Below are positions 1 through 8,571 of a stretch of DNA of 64,000 nucleotides, piece by piece. Position 1 is the first letter of the stretch. The number at the start of each line of letters is the position of its first letter. The notes beneath the pieces are model-generated. The model worked only from the letters and a program-made list of their open reading frames with translations, was not told the origin of the DNA and made no database searches. The translations under genes were made by a program, and so were the position numbers. This stretch comes from Gillisia xinjiangensis (GTDB lineage Bacteria; Bacteroidota; Bacteroidia; Flavobacteriales; Flavobacteriaceae), in contig NZ_JBKAHK010000007.1 in NCBI RefSeq assembly GCF_046298265.1, positions 62,001 through 126,000 on the forward strand, written 5' to 3'.

Positions 1-1059
1 GGTGGTGTAGATGGACTTGTTCATATTACAGACCTTAGCTGGTCTCGTATCAATCATCCTAATGAGATCGTGGAACTGGATCAAAAACTAAATGTTGTAA
101 TTCTTGACTTCGATGAAGCTAAAACAAGAATTCAATTAGGATTGAAACAATTGCACAAACATCCATGGGAAGCTTTAGATGAAAACTTAAAAGTTGGTGA
201 TAAAGTAAAAGGTAAAGTTGTTGTGATCGCAGATTACGGTGCTTTTATTGAAGTTGCTGAAGGTGTTGAAGGTCTTATCCACGTTTCTGAAATGTCCTGG
301 AGCACGCACTTGCGTTCTGCACAGGATTTCGTGAAAGTAGGGGATGAGGTTGAAGCACAAATCTTAACTTTGGATCGTGAAGACCGTAAAATGTCTCTTG
401 GAATTAAGCAATTAACTCCAGATCCATGGACAGATATCACTTCTAAATATCCTGTAGGTTCTAAACACACAGGAATTGTAAGAAACTTTACAAACTTTGG
501 TGTATTCGTAGAATTGGAAGAAGGAATTGACGGACTTATTTATATCTCTGATCTTTCATGGACCAAGAAAATCAAACATCCTTCTGAATTTACCAATGTA
601 GGTGATAAATTAGATGTTGTAGTATTGGAATTGGATGTTGAAGGACGTAAACTTAGTTTAGGTCACAAACAAACCGAAGCCAATCCTTGGGATAAATATG
701 AAACTGAATTTGCTGTTGGAACAACCCATACCGCAGAAATTTCTGAAATAGTAGACAAAGGAGCGACTATCGACTTTAATGAAGATATCACTGCTTTTGT
801 TCCTACCCGTCACCTTGAGAAAGAAGATGGTAAGAAATTAAGCCAGGGTGAATCTGCAGAATTTCAGATCATCGAGTTCAATAAAGAATTCAAACGTGTG
901 GTAGCATCTCATACTGCTATTTTTAGAGAAGAAGAACAACAAATTGTGAAGCAAGCCGCCAAAAAAGCTGCCGCAACACAAAGCACTGACAAAACCACTA
1001 TTGGTGATGTTAATGCAGATCTTCAGGCTTTAAAAGACAAAATGGAAGGAAAAAGCTAA
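1..1059 (+). CDS. rpsA: 30S ribosomal protein S1, 3' part
   Basis: The gene begins before the window: its frame is open from base 1 and ends with TAA at 1057-1059, giving the last 352 codons. The first codons are the end of one S1 (OB-fold) motif (GLVHITDLSW). Three more repeats start near codons 66, 153 and 240. The first two have the full VGxxxxG...GVFVELEEG...GLIxISDLSW pattern; the last is degenerate. S1 binds mRNA on the 30S subunit and helps translation initiation. The C-terminus is a short Ala/Lys-rich tail. A GTG at 70 is in frame but inside a motif, so it is not the start. A strong terminator follows. Confidence 0.96.
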   Translation, partial: GGVDGLVHITDLSWSRINHPNEIVELDQKLNVVILDFDEAKTRIQLGLKQLHKHPWEALDENLKVGDKVKGKVVVIADYGAFIEVAEGVEGLIHVSEMSWSTHLRSAQDFVKVGDEVEAQILTLDREDRKMSLGIKQLTPDPWTDITSKYPVGSKHTGIVRNFTNFGVFVELEEGIDGLIYISDLSWTKKIKHPSEFTNVGDKLDVVVLELDVEGRKLSLGHKQTEANPWDKYETEFAVGTTHTAEISEIVDKGATIDFNEDITAFVPTRHLEKEDGKKLSQGESAEFQIIEFNKEFKRVVASHTAIFREEEQQIVKQAAKKAAATQSTDKTTIGDVNADLQALKDKMEGKS

Positions 1060-1096
1060 ATTGCTTTTTTACCGGTTCAACCGGATATTATAATTA

Positions 1097-1130
1097 AAAA
1101 ACCTCTCCGGATTTCCGGAGAGGTTTTTCG
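1097..1130 (+). terminator. Rho-independent terminator of rpsA
   Basis: The stem AACCTCTCCGGA pairs with TCCGGAGAGGTT around a 2-base loop, with an A-run before and a T-run after, 40 bp past the rpsA stop. The symmetry would also let it work on the other strand. Confidence 0.9.
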
Positions 1131-1149
1131 TTATAATATAATCAGCCTG

Positions 1150-1216
1150 AATGATTCGGGCAGGCCTCGGGAAAACTATCTGCCGTCAGGCAGGTTAAAC
1201 ACTCAAGGAGGGGTAA
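1150..1216 (+). repeat. Dispersed intergenic repeat, family 1, copy 1
   Basis: This stretch has the order TGATTCGGGCAGGCCTCGGG, then GCCGTCAGGCAGG, then TTAAACACTCAAGGAGGGG. The same order of blocks recurs at 4690-4757 and, shortened, at 48477-48523. It lies between two terminators and has no open frame. Confidence 0.6.
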
Positions 1217-1219
1217 ACA

Positions 1220-1253
1220 AAAATTATCGGGATATTAAAATCCCGATAATTTT
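1220..1253 (-). terminator. Terminator of the aldo/keto reductase gene
   Basis: The perfect arms AAAATTATCGGGA and TCCCGATAATTTT flank an 8-base loop. The hairpin lies 38 bp past the stop of the minus-strand gene and ends in T-rich sequence on that strand. Confidence 0.75.
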
Positions 1254-1291
1254 AAACAGTTTTAATCTGGTATCACCGTATGCCTTTTAAG

Positions 1292-2239
1292 CTACTCATC
1301 ATAAATGTTTTCATAGCTATTCCCTTTCGTTACAAAGAATTCCCCGGTAACATATCTAAAATTTCTGTCTAAACCTGTGATTTTATTGAGATCATCTTCA
1401 TTTAAATTCACTCCGGTACTTTGAATATTCTCTATGATCCGGTCTCTATGAACCGATTTTGGAATTACCGCAGTACCCCGCAAAATATTCCATTTAATAA
1501 GCACCTGCGCAGGGGAAGCACCATGCTTTTTTGCGATTTTATTGATCATTTTATCTTCCAGTAAGGAAGGCTCATTTGCAGCTTTCATTGCCTTGTTTCT
1601 GTCACTGCTGCCAAGGGGAGAATAAGCCGTCAGATGAATGTTATGCTTACTGCAAAATTCGAGCATCTCATTTTGTTGTAAATAAGGATGTAATTCTATT
1701 TGGTTCATCTCCGGAATCTCATTGGTTTCTTCGATAAGATCTTCCAGCTTTGGAATGCTAAAATTTGACACCCCTGCATTCCGTATCATATTAAGCGATT
1801 TTGCTTCCAGCATCATTTTCCAGGTTTCACCAATAGGAGCCTTATCAAGAGAAAGGTAATCCTCGTCTTTCTCCGGAAAAGCAACGCCTGGTTTAAATGC
1901 TACCGGCCAGTGAATAAGATATAGGTCCAGGTAATTCAATTGAAGATCCTTTAAAGTTTTTTCAAGCGCAGGAATTACATCCTGCTTTAAATGGGAGTCA
2001 TTCCAAAGTTTTGAAGTGATCCATAGATCTTCCCGTTTCACTTTCCCTTCTTCAAAGATTTCAGCCAGTGCCTGCCCAATTTCAGCTTCATTTCCATAAG
2101 TTGCGGCACAATCTATATGCCTGTATCCGTTTTCTATAGCGATCTTAACCGCTTTTCCAACTTCTCCTTTTTCCGATTTCCAGGTTCCAAGGCCAATAAC
2201 TGGCATTTTATCACCATTTTTAAAACTTAAAACTTTCAT
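1292..2239 (-). CDS. Aldo/keto reductase
   Basis: 315 aa, usual length for the family, a TIM-barrel NAD(P)H-dependent carbonyl reductase. The N-terminus has MPVIGLGTWK. The catalytic tetrad is visible as Asp and Tyr in HIDCAATYGNEAEIG, Lys in ITSKLW and His in YLIHWPV. The NADP-binding end shows IPKSVHRDRI. It resembles AKR family 1-5 proteins that reduce aldehydes or sugars; the substrate cannot be read from sequence. It is a single gene with its own terminator, convergent with rpsA. Confidence 0.9.
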   Translation of the reverse strand: MKVLSFKNGDKMPVIGLGTWKSEKGEVGKAVKIAIENGYRHIDCAATYGNEAEIGQALAEIFEEGKVKREDLWITSKLWNDSHLKQDVIPALEKTLKDLQLNYLDLYLIHWPVAFKPGVAFPEKDEDYLSLDKAPIGETWKMMLEAKSLNMIRNAGVSNFSIPKLEDLIEETNEIPEMNQIELHPYLQQNEMLEFCSKHNIHLTAYSPLGSSDRNKAMKAANEPSLLEDKMINKIAKKHGASPAQVLIKWNILRGTAVIPKSVHRDRIIENIQSTGVNLNEDDLNKITGLDRNFRYVTGEFFVTKGNSYENIYDE

Positions 2240-2312
2240 GTAAATTAATTTTCCTTTAAGATACTATGGATGAATTTCATTAAAAAATAAAGGGGATGTT
2301 TTTAGCACAAGT

Positions 2313-3215
2313 TTAGTAATTCCGACGGGGATGGAACCTTGAAATCACCTTTTGGAGGTGGCTTTTATCCACGTGCATGTAAATTTCGGTAGTTGTGATG
2401 CTTTCGTGGCCCAGCATCTGTTGAATAGCCCTAAGATCGGCTCCATTCTCAAGTAAATGGGTAGCAAAAGAGTGACGAAATGTATGCGGACTTATATTCT
2501 TCTGAAAATTTGCTGCTTTGGAAAGATTTTTAACGATCGTAAAGATCATCGCCCGGGTAAGCATATTCCCTCTTCGGTTTAAAAATAGTATATCTGAAGC
2601 ATTTTTTTTAACAGGAACTTCTCCCCTTGAATTTTCAAGATATTGAGAAATAAGATCTTGTGTTACATCACCAATTGGCACAAAACGTTGCTTGTCACCT
2701 TTTCCTGTCACTTTGATAAATCCTTCTTTAAAATAGAGATCTGATATTCTTAAATTAATCAACTCAGAAACCCGTAAGCCACATCCATAAAGGGTTTCAA
2801 GGATAGCCTTGTTCCGTTCCCCCTCCTTTTTTTTCAGGTTGATAACATCTATAAGCTCATCAATTTCTGCAATGGAGAGCGTATCAGGTAGCTTTTGGCC
2901 AATTTTTGGGGTTTCTATAAGTTCCATAGGATTGCTTTCCCTGTATCCTTCAAAAACCATATAATTAAAAAAACTTTTCAATCCTGAAATAATCCTGGAT
3001 TGGGATCGTGCATTTAAAACTTTGGCAACTTCATATATAAAATGCTGAAGGGTTTCTACCGAAATTTTGGTAGGGGAAACAACTATTGAATTGGCCTCTA
3101 AATAGTTGATAAGTTTTGAAATATCCAAGGAATAATTACTGACGGAATTCCCGGAAAGTCCTCGTTCTAGCATTAGGTAATTTTTAAAATCTTTTTGAGC
3201 TTGTTGCCAGGTCAT
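2313..3215 (-). CDS. xerD: Tyrosine recombinase XerD
   Basis: 300 aa from the ATG at 3215, the usual XerC/XerD length; an upstream in-frame ATG would add six residues. The N-terminal half is a SAM-like core-binding domain (YLMLERGLS...NYSLDI). The catalytic half shows Arg in GCGLRVSELINLR, Lys in VTGKGDKQR, the HTFRHSFATHLLENGAD block, His in LGHESITTT and the nucleophile Tyr in IYMHVD. With a partner recombinase it resolves chromosome dimers at dif during division. XerD is preferred to an integrase because of its length, the simple context and the nearby aroQ. Confidence 0.9.
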   Translation of the reverse strand: MTWQQAQKDFKNYLMLERGLSGNSVSNYSLDISKLINYLEANSIVVSPTKISVETLQHFIYEVAKVLNARSQSRIISGLKSFFNYMVFEGYRESNPMELIETPKIGQKLPDTLSIAEIDELIDVINLKKKEGERNKAILETLYGCGLRVSELINLRISDLYFKEGFIKVTGKGDKQRFVPIGDVTQDLISQYLENSRGEVPVKKNASDILFLNRRGNMLTRAMIFTIVKNLSKAANFQKNISPHTFRHSFATHLLENGADLRAIQQMLGHESITTTEIYMHVDKSHLQKVISRFHPRRNY

Positions 3216-3296
3216 ACTGAAAGTTATTAACAATTTTCAAGATCAGTATTAGTAATACTTTATGCTTGCATAACATTTTCTTAACAAATGTAAGCC

Positions 3297-3304
3297 TAAT
3301 TTTG
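3297..3304 (+). promoter_or_regulatory. Bacteroidota -7 box, TAATTTTG
   Basis: The sequence exactly fits TAnnTTTG, 24 bp before the ATG of the barrel-protein gene at 3329. A TTTTC block about 17 bp upstream could be a weak -33 element. Confidence 0.55.
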
Positions 3305-3328
3305 ATCCCGAACTTAAAAACATAAGAA

Positions 3329-3958
3329 ATGAAAAAGTCAATTTTTGTTATAGCTATTGGTTTATTTGGTTTTACTCAAATGAATGCTCAGGAGTATGTC
3401 GTTTTTGGAGCGAAAGGTGGAGTTAACTTTTCAACCTTTTCAGGCGATGGGTCAAACGCCTTTAATGATCCTAATGGAAGAACCTCTTTTAATTTAGGTC
3501 TTTTGGCAGAAATACCGGTTAGCGATAGATTCTCAGTGCAGCCTGAAGTTCTCTATTCCGGACAGGGATATGATATTTCAGAAAGAGATAATGGTAATGA
3601 TATTGAATATCAATTGGATTACATCAATATCCCGGTTTTTGCTAAATTTTATGTAACTGATGGCCTTGCGCTGGAAGCAGGACCACAGGTTGGATTTTTA
3701 GTAAACAGTGAAATTGATTATAATCCTTCAAGTACGAATGATAATAATTCAATTTCTTTGAGTGAAGATCAATTCAATACTGTAGATTTTAGTGTTGCTT
3801 TAGGAGCTTCCTACAAATTTCAAGGTGGCTTTTTTGTTAACGGAAGGTACAATATTGGTTTAACCGATATTTATGATGATAGTTTTAGCAACAATATTTT
3901 TTCCGGAACAGATGCAAAACATTCTGTTGTTCAGGCAGGAATAGGATTTATGTTTTAA
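3329..3958 (+). CDS. Outer-membrane beta-barrel protein, PorT/OmpX-like
   Basis: 209 aa. A Sec signal peptide (MKKSIFVIAIGLFGF...NAQ) ends near residue 20. The mature part alternates amphipathic beta-strands with polar turns, including FGAKGGVNFSTF, SVQPEVLYSGQGY, LALEAGPQVGFLV and GGFFVNGRYNIGLTDI, and ends with a strand closing on Phe (VQAGIGFMF), as usual for Bacteroidota barrels. It probably sits in the outer membrane with eight strands; its cargo or role is unknown. It has its own promoter-like box and a strong terminator. Confidence 0.8.
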   Translation: MKKSIFVIAIGLFGFTQMNAQEYVVFGAKGGVNFSTFSGDGSNAFNDPNGRTSFNLGLLAEIPVSDRFSVQPEVLYSGQGYDISERDNGNDIEYQLDYINIPVFAKFYVTDGLALEAGPQVGFLVNSEIDYNPSSTNDNNSISLSEDQFNTVDFSVALGASYKFQGGFFVNGRYNIGLTDIYDDSFSNNIFSGTDAKHSVVQAGIGFMF

Positions 3959-4042
3959 TCCCAGCAATGGGTTTAACTCCTGGAAGGTTAGCCTGTCCCT
4001 ATCGCGGGTTTTCATCCAGGTTGATTATAGCTTAAAGCATGT

Positions 4043-4073
4043 AAGCGGAAACCTAAAGGTTTCCGCTTTTTTT
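4043..4073 (+). terminator. Terminator of the barrel-protein gene
   Basis: AAGCGGAAACCT pairs perfectly with AGGTTTCCGCTT around a 2-base loop, followed by a run of seven T. Confidence 0.9.
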
Positions 4074-4173
4074 ATACGGGAAAACCCTTAATTTCCTGTA
4101 ATTCAATATTATACGTTTTATGTTTTTGTATTTTTCTTATATTTAGGTGAGTAATCATTAAAATATAAAAATC

Positions 4174-4668
4174 ATGAAAAAATTACTACTATTATCCATT
4201 TTTTCCATTTTCGGATTTACCGTTGCTCACTCGCAAAGTGCATGGAAAATTGGAGTAAATGCGGGTATTCCCGTAGGGGATGTGGAAGACATTGCAACCT
4301 TCCAGTTGGGGTTGGATGTGGCTTATTTATATCCCGTTTCCGATTTATTTAGTGTGGGTGCACTGGCAGGCTATTCGCATTATTTTGGGGATGATATTAA
4401 AACTGGACTGGGAACAGTAAGCGTTGACGATTTTTCATTCCTTCCAATTGCAGCTTCTGCACGTTTTGGATTTGAAGATTCCTTATTCGCAGGGCTGGAT
4501 CTTGGTTACGCGATAGGTCTCGACGATGGTAATGATGGCGGATTTTATTACCGGCCAAAGGTGGGTTATGACATAGGACCATTGGCTATTATTGCGTCTT
4601 TTGCAGGAATAGCTGTTGATGGCGGAGATGTTTCCTCGGTTAACCTGGGAGTGGAATTTGGCTTTTAA
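4174..4668 (+). CDS. Small outer-membrane beta-barrel protein
   Basis: 164 aa with a signal peptide cut after AHSQ (near residue 21). The mature chain is short beta-strands rich in Gly and aromatic residues (WKIGVNAGIPVGDV, FSVGALAGYSHYFG, FAGLDLGYAIGLDDG, YRPKVGYDIG) and ends in LGVEFGF, the terminal Phe strand of a barrel. It is distantly like the neighbouring barrel protein and may be a diverged relative. No binding function can be named. Confidence 0.75.
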   Translation: MKKLLLLSIFSIFGFTVAHSQSAWKIGVNAGIPVGDVEDIATFQLGLDVAYLYPVSDLFSVGALAGYSHYFGDDIKTGLGTVSVDDFSFLPIAASARFGFEDSLFAGLDLGYAIGLDDGNDGGFYYRPKVGYDIGPLAIIASFAGIAVDGGDVSSVNLGVEFGF

Positions 4669-4689
4669 AAATTCGAAGCGGGTCCTACT

Positions 4690-4757
4690 GTGTGATTCGG
4701 GCAGCCTTGGGGAACCGGCCCGTCCGTCAGGCGTGTAAACTCGTCATGAGGGATTGA
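4690..4757 (+). repeat. Dispersed intergenic repeat, family 1, copy 2
   Basis: The blocks TGATTCGGGCAGCCTTGGGG, CCGTCAGGCGTG and TAAACTCGTCATGAGGGATT match copy 1 at 1150-1216 in order and spacing. The right end keeps TGAGGGATT, seen also at 11454, 15098, 48507 and 54427. Confidence 0.6.
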
Positions 4758-4768
4758 ACTTTAAAACA

Positions 4769-4799
4769 AAAACGGGAACAGGAATGTTTCCGTTTTTTT
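4769..4799 (+). terminator. Terminator of the second barrel-protein gene
   Basis: AACGGGAACA and TGTTTCCGTT pair (one G-T) around a 4-base loop, then a run of T follows. Confidence 0.7.
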
Positions 4800-4849
4800 A
4801 TTTTTTCTGATCAAGGTGTAGGGTTTGAACCTCAAAAGATTCCATAGTT

Positions 4850-4970
4850 TGTAAAAAGTTGCAGCGAAAAAATAAGGATTATAACTAAAAGTCTTTTCAG
4901 TTAATAAAAAATGTAGTCCTGATTCTTGATTCTTACAGTTACACCAAAGGCGGAACGATCTTGTTTCTTT
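4850..4970. repeat. Dispersed intergenic repeat, family 2, copy A
   Basis: The left half, including GGATTATAACTAAAAGTC and TCAGTTAATAAAA, recurs in degenerate form at 24645-24725. The right half (CTGATTCTTGATTCTTACAG ... GGCGGAACGATCTTG) recurs at 15134-15173. A 100-codon minus-strand open frame crosses this element but looks like repeat sequence, not a gene. Confidence 0.6.
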
Positions 4971-5154
4971 AGAGGACATTACTGATTTGTAATAATTAAA
5001 GTAATCCGCCGTCCCTTTTTTTATGCCTGAAAAATAAATATCTTTAGAAAATGAAACCTTCATAACGGCAAGTCAATACACAGCAAGATGAGTGATATGG
5101 AGGTTACTCCTGATAGCTATCGGGAGACCGATAAAAAACAATAAAATACACCAG

Positions 5155-5574
5155 ATGAAAATACTAATAATCAATGGCCCCAATTTAAATCTTCTTGGAA
5201 CAAGAGAACCCGATACCTATGGAACGGAAAGTTTTGAAGAGTACTTTTCGAAACTTCAGTTTAAATTCCGGGATACCGAATTATCCTATTATCAAAGTAA
5301 TATTGAGGGAGAACTAATAGACAGACTTCAGCAAGCCGGTAAAGAATTTGATGGTGTTGTGCTCAATGCCGCGGCTTATACCCATACCTCGGTAGGAATA
5401 GGAGACGCCGTGAAAGCAATTGGAATCCCCGTGGTGGAAGTTCATATCTCCAATACATTTTCCAGGGAAAATTTTCGGCATACCTCCTTTATTTCTCCAA
5501 ATGCGAAAGGAGTGATTATAGGCTTTGGCCTCCAAAGTTATGATCTTGGGATCCAGAGTTTTCTGAAAAAATAA
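5155..5574 (+). CDS. aroQ: 3-dehydroquinate dehydratase, type II
   Basis: 139 aa from the ATG at 5155 (a longer frame begins at 5092 but its first 21 codons are unlike the family). It dehydrates 3-dehydroquinate to 3-dehydroshikimate in the shikimate pathway. Visible family blocks are the start ILIINGPNLNLLGTREPDTYG with the active-site Tyr, QSNIEGELID, the NAAAYTHTSVGIGDA block, VEVHISN with the active-site His, and FRHTSFISP. The length is typical of the small dodecameric type II enzyme. The next gene starts 6 bp after the stop, so they are probably cotranscribed. Confidence 0.96.
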   Translation: MKILIINGPNLNLLGTREPDTYGTESFEEYFSKLQFKFRDTELSYYQSNIEGELIDRLQQAGKEFDGVVLNAAAYTHTSVGIGDAVKAIGIPVVEVHISNTFSRENFRHTSFISPNAKGVIIGFGLQSYDLGIQSFLKK

Positions 5575-5580
5575 ATTTTG

Positions 5581-6303
5581 ATGAAAAAAGCATACCTAAA
5601 CTGGAGTAGCGGAAAGGATTCTGCATTTGCACTCTATACATTACAAAGTAACGGCGATATCAAAATTGAAAAATTGGTAACCACCCTTAATTCTGAGGTG
5701 GACAGGGTTTCCATGCATGGGGTGCGGAAGGAATTGTTGTTATTACAGGCTAAAAGCATTGGGCTTCCAATTGATATTATAGCGCTTGAAGGAAATATTT
5801 CTATGGAAATCTATAATTCGAAAATGCACAGTGCGGTTTCAAAACTCCTGGAGGAAGGATTTACGCACAGTGTTTTTGGAGATATTTTCCTTGAAGACCT
5901 AAAAGAATACAGAGAAAAACAACTGGCAGGGGTAGGAATAAAAGCACATTTTCCACTTTGGAAAAAAGATACCCACCAGCTCATCAATGATTTTTTAGCT
6001 TCGGGATTTAAGGCCATAACCGTTTGTGTAAATTCAAAAGTGCTGGATAGTTCTTTCTGCGGAAGAATTTTAGATCAAAAATTTCTTGCAGATTTACCAC
6101 CAGGTGTCGATCCCTGTGGCGAAAATGGCGAATTTCACACGTTCGTATTCGATGGGCCAATCTTCAAAAACCCAATTGAATTTGAAATAGGGGAGGTCGT
6201 TCAAAAAACCTACAATGCTCATGAAGATGAAGAAGATAATTGCTTTAGCGACGATAAAAAATCCTGGGACACCAGTTTTTGGTATTGTGATTTGATTCCA
6301 TAA
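5581..6303 (+). CDS. Dph6-related ATP pyrophosphatase
   Basis: 240 aa from the ATG at 5581 (a TTG lies just before it). The PP-loop LNWSSGKDSAFALY at the N-terminus marks the adenine-nucleotide alpha-hydrolase fold of the diphthine-ammonia ligase family (COG2102). Later blocks, FGDIFLEDLKEYRE and GVDPCGENGEFHTFVFDGP, are also characteristic. Bacteria lack diphthamide, so the amidation substrate is unknown. It follows aroQ closely and a terminator follows, so the two form a short operon. Confidence 0.87.
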   Translation: MKKAYLNWSSGKDSAFALYTLQSNGDIKIEKLVTTLNSEVDRVSMHGVRKELLLLQAKSIGLPIDIIALEGNISMEIYNSKMHSAVSKLLEEGFTHSVFGDIFLEDLKEYREKQLAGVGIKAHFPLWKKDTHQLINDFLASGFKAITVCVNSKVLDSSFCGRILDQKFLADLPPGVDPCGENGEFHTFVFDGPIFKNPIEFEIGEVVQKTYNAHEDEEDNCFSDDKKSWDTSFWYCDLIP

Positions 6304-6383
6304 AAATTCAAGATTCAAGGTTCAAAATTAAAAATTACCTACTTGTAACATTTAACGCGAAAACCGACAAGATGCAGGTTAAT

Positions 6384-6416
6384 AAAAAAGCTCCGAATTA
6401 AAATTCGGAGCTTTTA
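6384..6416. terminator. Bidirectional terminator
   Basis: AAAAAGCTCCGAATT and AATTCGGAGCTTTT flank a 2-base loop between the convergent Dph6-like gene and lpdA, and can serve both. Confidence 0.88.
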
Positions 6417-6445
6417 TTTTCTAAAATCTAACGTCTAATATCTGT

Positions 6446-7837
6446 TTACAAGTGTATAACTTCATCATACGCTGCTGCAACAGCCTCCATAACCGCTTCA
6501 CTCATGGTTGGGTGAGGGTGGATGGTTTTAAGGACTTCGTGACCAGTAGTTTCAAGTTTACGGCCTAAAACAGCTTCAGCGATCATATCGGTTACTCCGG
6601 CTCCAATCATATGACAACCTAACCATTCGCCATATTTAGCATCAAAAATCACCTTTACAAAACCATCAGGAGTACCTGCGGCTTTTGCTTTTCCGGAAGC
6701 AGAGAATGGAAATTTTCCAATTTTCAATTCATACCCAGCTTCTTTGGCTTGCTTTTCAGTCATTCCAACAGAGGCGATTTCAGGGGTTGCATAGGTGCAT
6801 CCGGGAATATTTCCGTAGTCAATCGGTTCAACATGCATTCCTTTTATCTTTTCTACACAGGTAATTCCTTCCGCAGAAGCTACGTGGGCAAGAGCAGGTC
6901 CCGCAACTACATCTCCAATAGCATAAATTCCATCAACATTGGTTTGGTACCATTCGTTTACCAAAATTTTATCTTTATCGGTTTTAATCCCTAAATCCTC
7001 AAGACCAATATTTTCTAAATTCGATTTAATCCCAACAGCAGAAAGAACGATATCTGCTTCCAGGGTCACTTCTCCCTTTGCAGTTTTCACCTTGGCTTTT
7101 ACTCCTTTTCCTGAAGTATCCACACTTTCAACAGATGAATTTGTCATTATTTTGATGCCAGCTTTTTTGAAGCTTCGTTCAAATTGTTTGGAGATTTCCT
7201 CATCCTCTAAAGGCACCAGATTTGGCAAAAACTCTACAACGGTAACCTCGGTTCCCATAGCATTGTAAAAATGGGCAAATTCCACTCCAATTGCACCGGA
7301 ACCAACCACGATCATAGATTTTGGTTGTTCTTTCAATGTCATTGCTTCCCGGTAACCAATCACTTTTTTACCATCCTGTTTCAGGCTTGGTAATTCCCGT
7401 GATCGTGCTCCAGTGGCAATAATAATATTGTCGGCAGAATAGTCGGAAGTTTTATCGTTTTTGTCGGTTACAGTAACTTTCTTTCCGGCTTTCAATTTTC
7501 CAAAACCTTCAATAACGTCAATTTTATTTTTTTTCATCAGGAACTGAACACCTTTGCTCATTCCATCGGCTACATTCCTGCTTCGTTTTACAACTGCAGA
7601 GAAATCTTTATCGGCTTTTTCCAAAGTAAGTCCGTAATCTTCAGCGTGTTTTAGGTAGTCAAAAACCTGCGCGCTTTTTAAAAGTGCTTTGGTAGGAATA
7701 CATCCCCAGTTAAGGCAAACCCCACCCAGACTTTCTTTTTCTATTATAGCGGTTTTAAAACCTAATTGTGAAGCGCGAATGGCGGTAACATATCCTCCCG
7801 GACCGCTTCCTAAAACAATGATGTCGTATTTACTCAT
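6446..7837 (-). CDS. lpdA: Dihydrolipoyl dehydrogenase (E3)
   Basis: 463 aa, typical E3 length. It reoxidises dihydrolipoyl groups of the 2-oxoacid dehydrogenase complexes and makes NADH. Seen: FAD-binding GSGPGGYVTAIRASQLG at the N-terminus, the redox disulphide GGVCLNWGCIPTKALL, the NAD-binding GSGAIGVEFAHFYNAMG, the FAD site GIYAIGDVVAGPALAHVASA, and the C-terminal dimerisation His-Glu dyad HPHPTMSEA. It is a single gene here, apart from E1/E2 genes. Upstream on the minus strand, TAAATTCGC resembles a -7 box. Confidence 0.97.
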   Translation of the reverse strand: MSKYDIIVLGSGPGGYVTAIRASQLGFKTAIIEKESLGGVCLNWGCIPTKALLKSAQVFDYLKHAEDYGLTLEKADKDFSAVVKRSRNVADGMSKGVQFLMKKNKIDVIEGFGKLKAGKKVTVTDKNDKTSDYSADNIIIATGARSRELPSLKQDGKKVIGYREAMTLKEQPKSMIVVGSGAIGVEFAHFYNAMGTEVTVVEFLPNLVPLEDEEISKQFERSFKKAGIKIMTNSSVESVDTSGKGVKAKVKTAKGEVTLEADIVLSAVGIKSNLENIGLEDLGIKTDKDKILVNEWYQTNVDGIYAIGDVVAGPALAHVASAEGITCVEKIKGMHVEPIDYGNIPGCTYATPEIASVGMTEKQAKEAGYELKIGKFPFSASGKAKAAGTPDGFVKVIFDAKYGEWLGCHMIGAGVTDMIAEAVLGRKLETTGHEVLKTIHPHPTMSEAVMEAVAAAYDEVIHL

Positions 7838-7943
7838 TTTCCGAATTTTTTGTAAGAGTTAAGATGTTGCGAATTTAGGGAATAATAGCCTAAACTAAAA
7901 GTCTTATAATGTCGAGAATAGGGGAGATCCTCATTAAAATTAA

Positions 7944-7976
7944 AAAAGGCTTATTCGAGATTTGAAATAAGCCTTA
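7944..7976 (-). terminator. Terminator of the collagen-like lipoprotein gene
   Basis: AAGGCTTATT and AATAAGCCTT flank a 10-base loop. On the minus strand a T-run follows. Confidence 0.82.
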
Positions 7977-8000
7977 ATAATAAATGCCGAAAATAGATTC

Positions 8001-8555
8001 CTATAGTTTCATTTTTGTGATTTCCTTTTGCTCAATGTCCAGAGCCTTTATTACAGCTTTCATATTGGACATATCAACTCCTGAAGTTTCAGCGAATTCT
8101 CCAGGAACAACAACAATCCTTAAAACCTGATCATTTCTATAACTGGCATCCAGAGTTCCAAAATCAACCGTTCCATCTAAAAATATAAGGACATTAAAGA
8201 AAGTAAAATCATAATTATACTGAAGAATTTCATTTCCTATAAAGTAGGTTTGAGGTAACATCCTGAAAACCTCAACAGGGGCTCCGCCTGCGGTACCATC
8301 TTCCCCGGTTTTAAGGTATACCAGCACAGCATCCGATTCAAATACTTCAATTCCTTCAGCATTAAAATCAACCAATAAGGAGTAATCATTTGTAGCTGTA
8401 AAATCACCTACAACATCTATAACTTGTCCTAATGGACCCGGTTCTCCTTCAGGACCTTCTGGTCCCTGAGGCCCTTGTGGACCAACTGCTCCATCATCGC
8501 TACAGGATGTAAATGCGAAAATGGAGATAAATAATAAGGTTACAATCTTTTTCAT
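8001..8555 (-). CDS. Collagen-like repeat lipoprotein
   Basis: 184 aa. A lipoprotein signal peptide ends in FAFTSC (Cys 18), followed by SDDGAV and six Gly-X-Y triplets (GPQGPQGPEGPEGEPGPLG). The remaining ~140 residues form a beta-rich domain without a recognised motif. The protein is probably anchored to the outer membrane, with the triplets as a stalk. From memory, proteins of this type are sometimes labelled dihydrolipoamide dehydrogenase in databases; nothing in the sequence supports that. Function unknown. Confidence 0.75.
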   Translation of the reverse strand: MKKIVTLLFISIFAFTSCSDDGAVGPQGPQGPEGPEGEPGPLGQVIDVVGDFTATNDYSLLVDFNAEGIEVFESDAVLVYLKTGEDGTAGGAPVEVFRMLPQTYFIGNEILQYNYDFTFFNVLIFLDGTVDFGTLDASYRNDQVLRIVVVPGEFAETSGVDMSNMKAVIKALDIEQKEITKMKL

Positions 8556-8571
8556 AATACTTGGTTTTTGG

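Noticed and set aside
4761..5063. 100-codon minus-strand ORF
   Set aside because: It runs through repeat family 2 and a terminator. Part of its translation (RSFR...NCKNQ) recurs from the repeat at 15134, so it is repeat sequence, not a gene.
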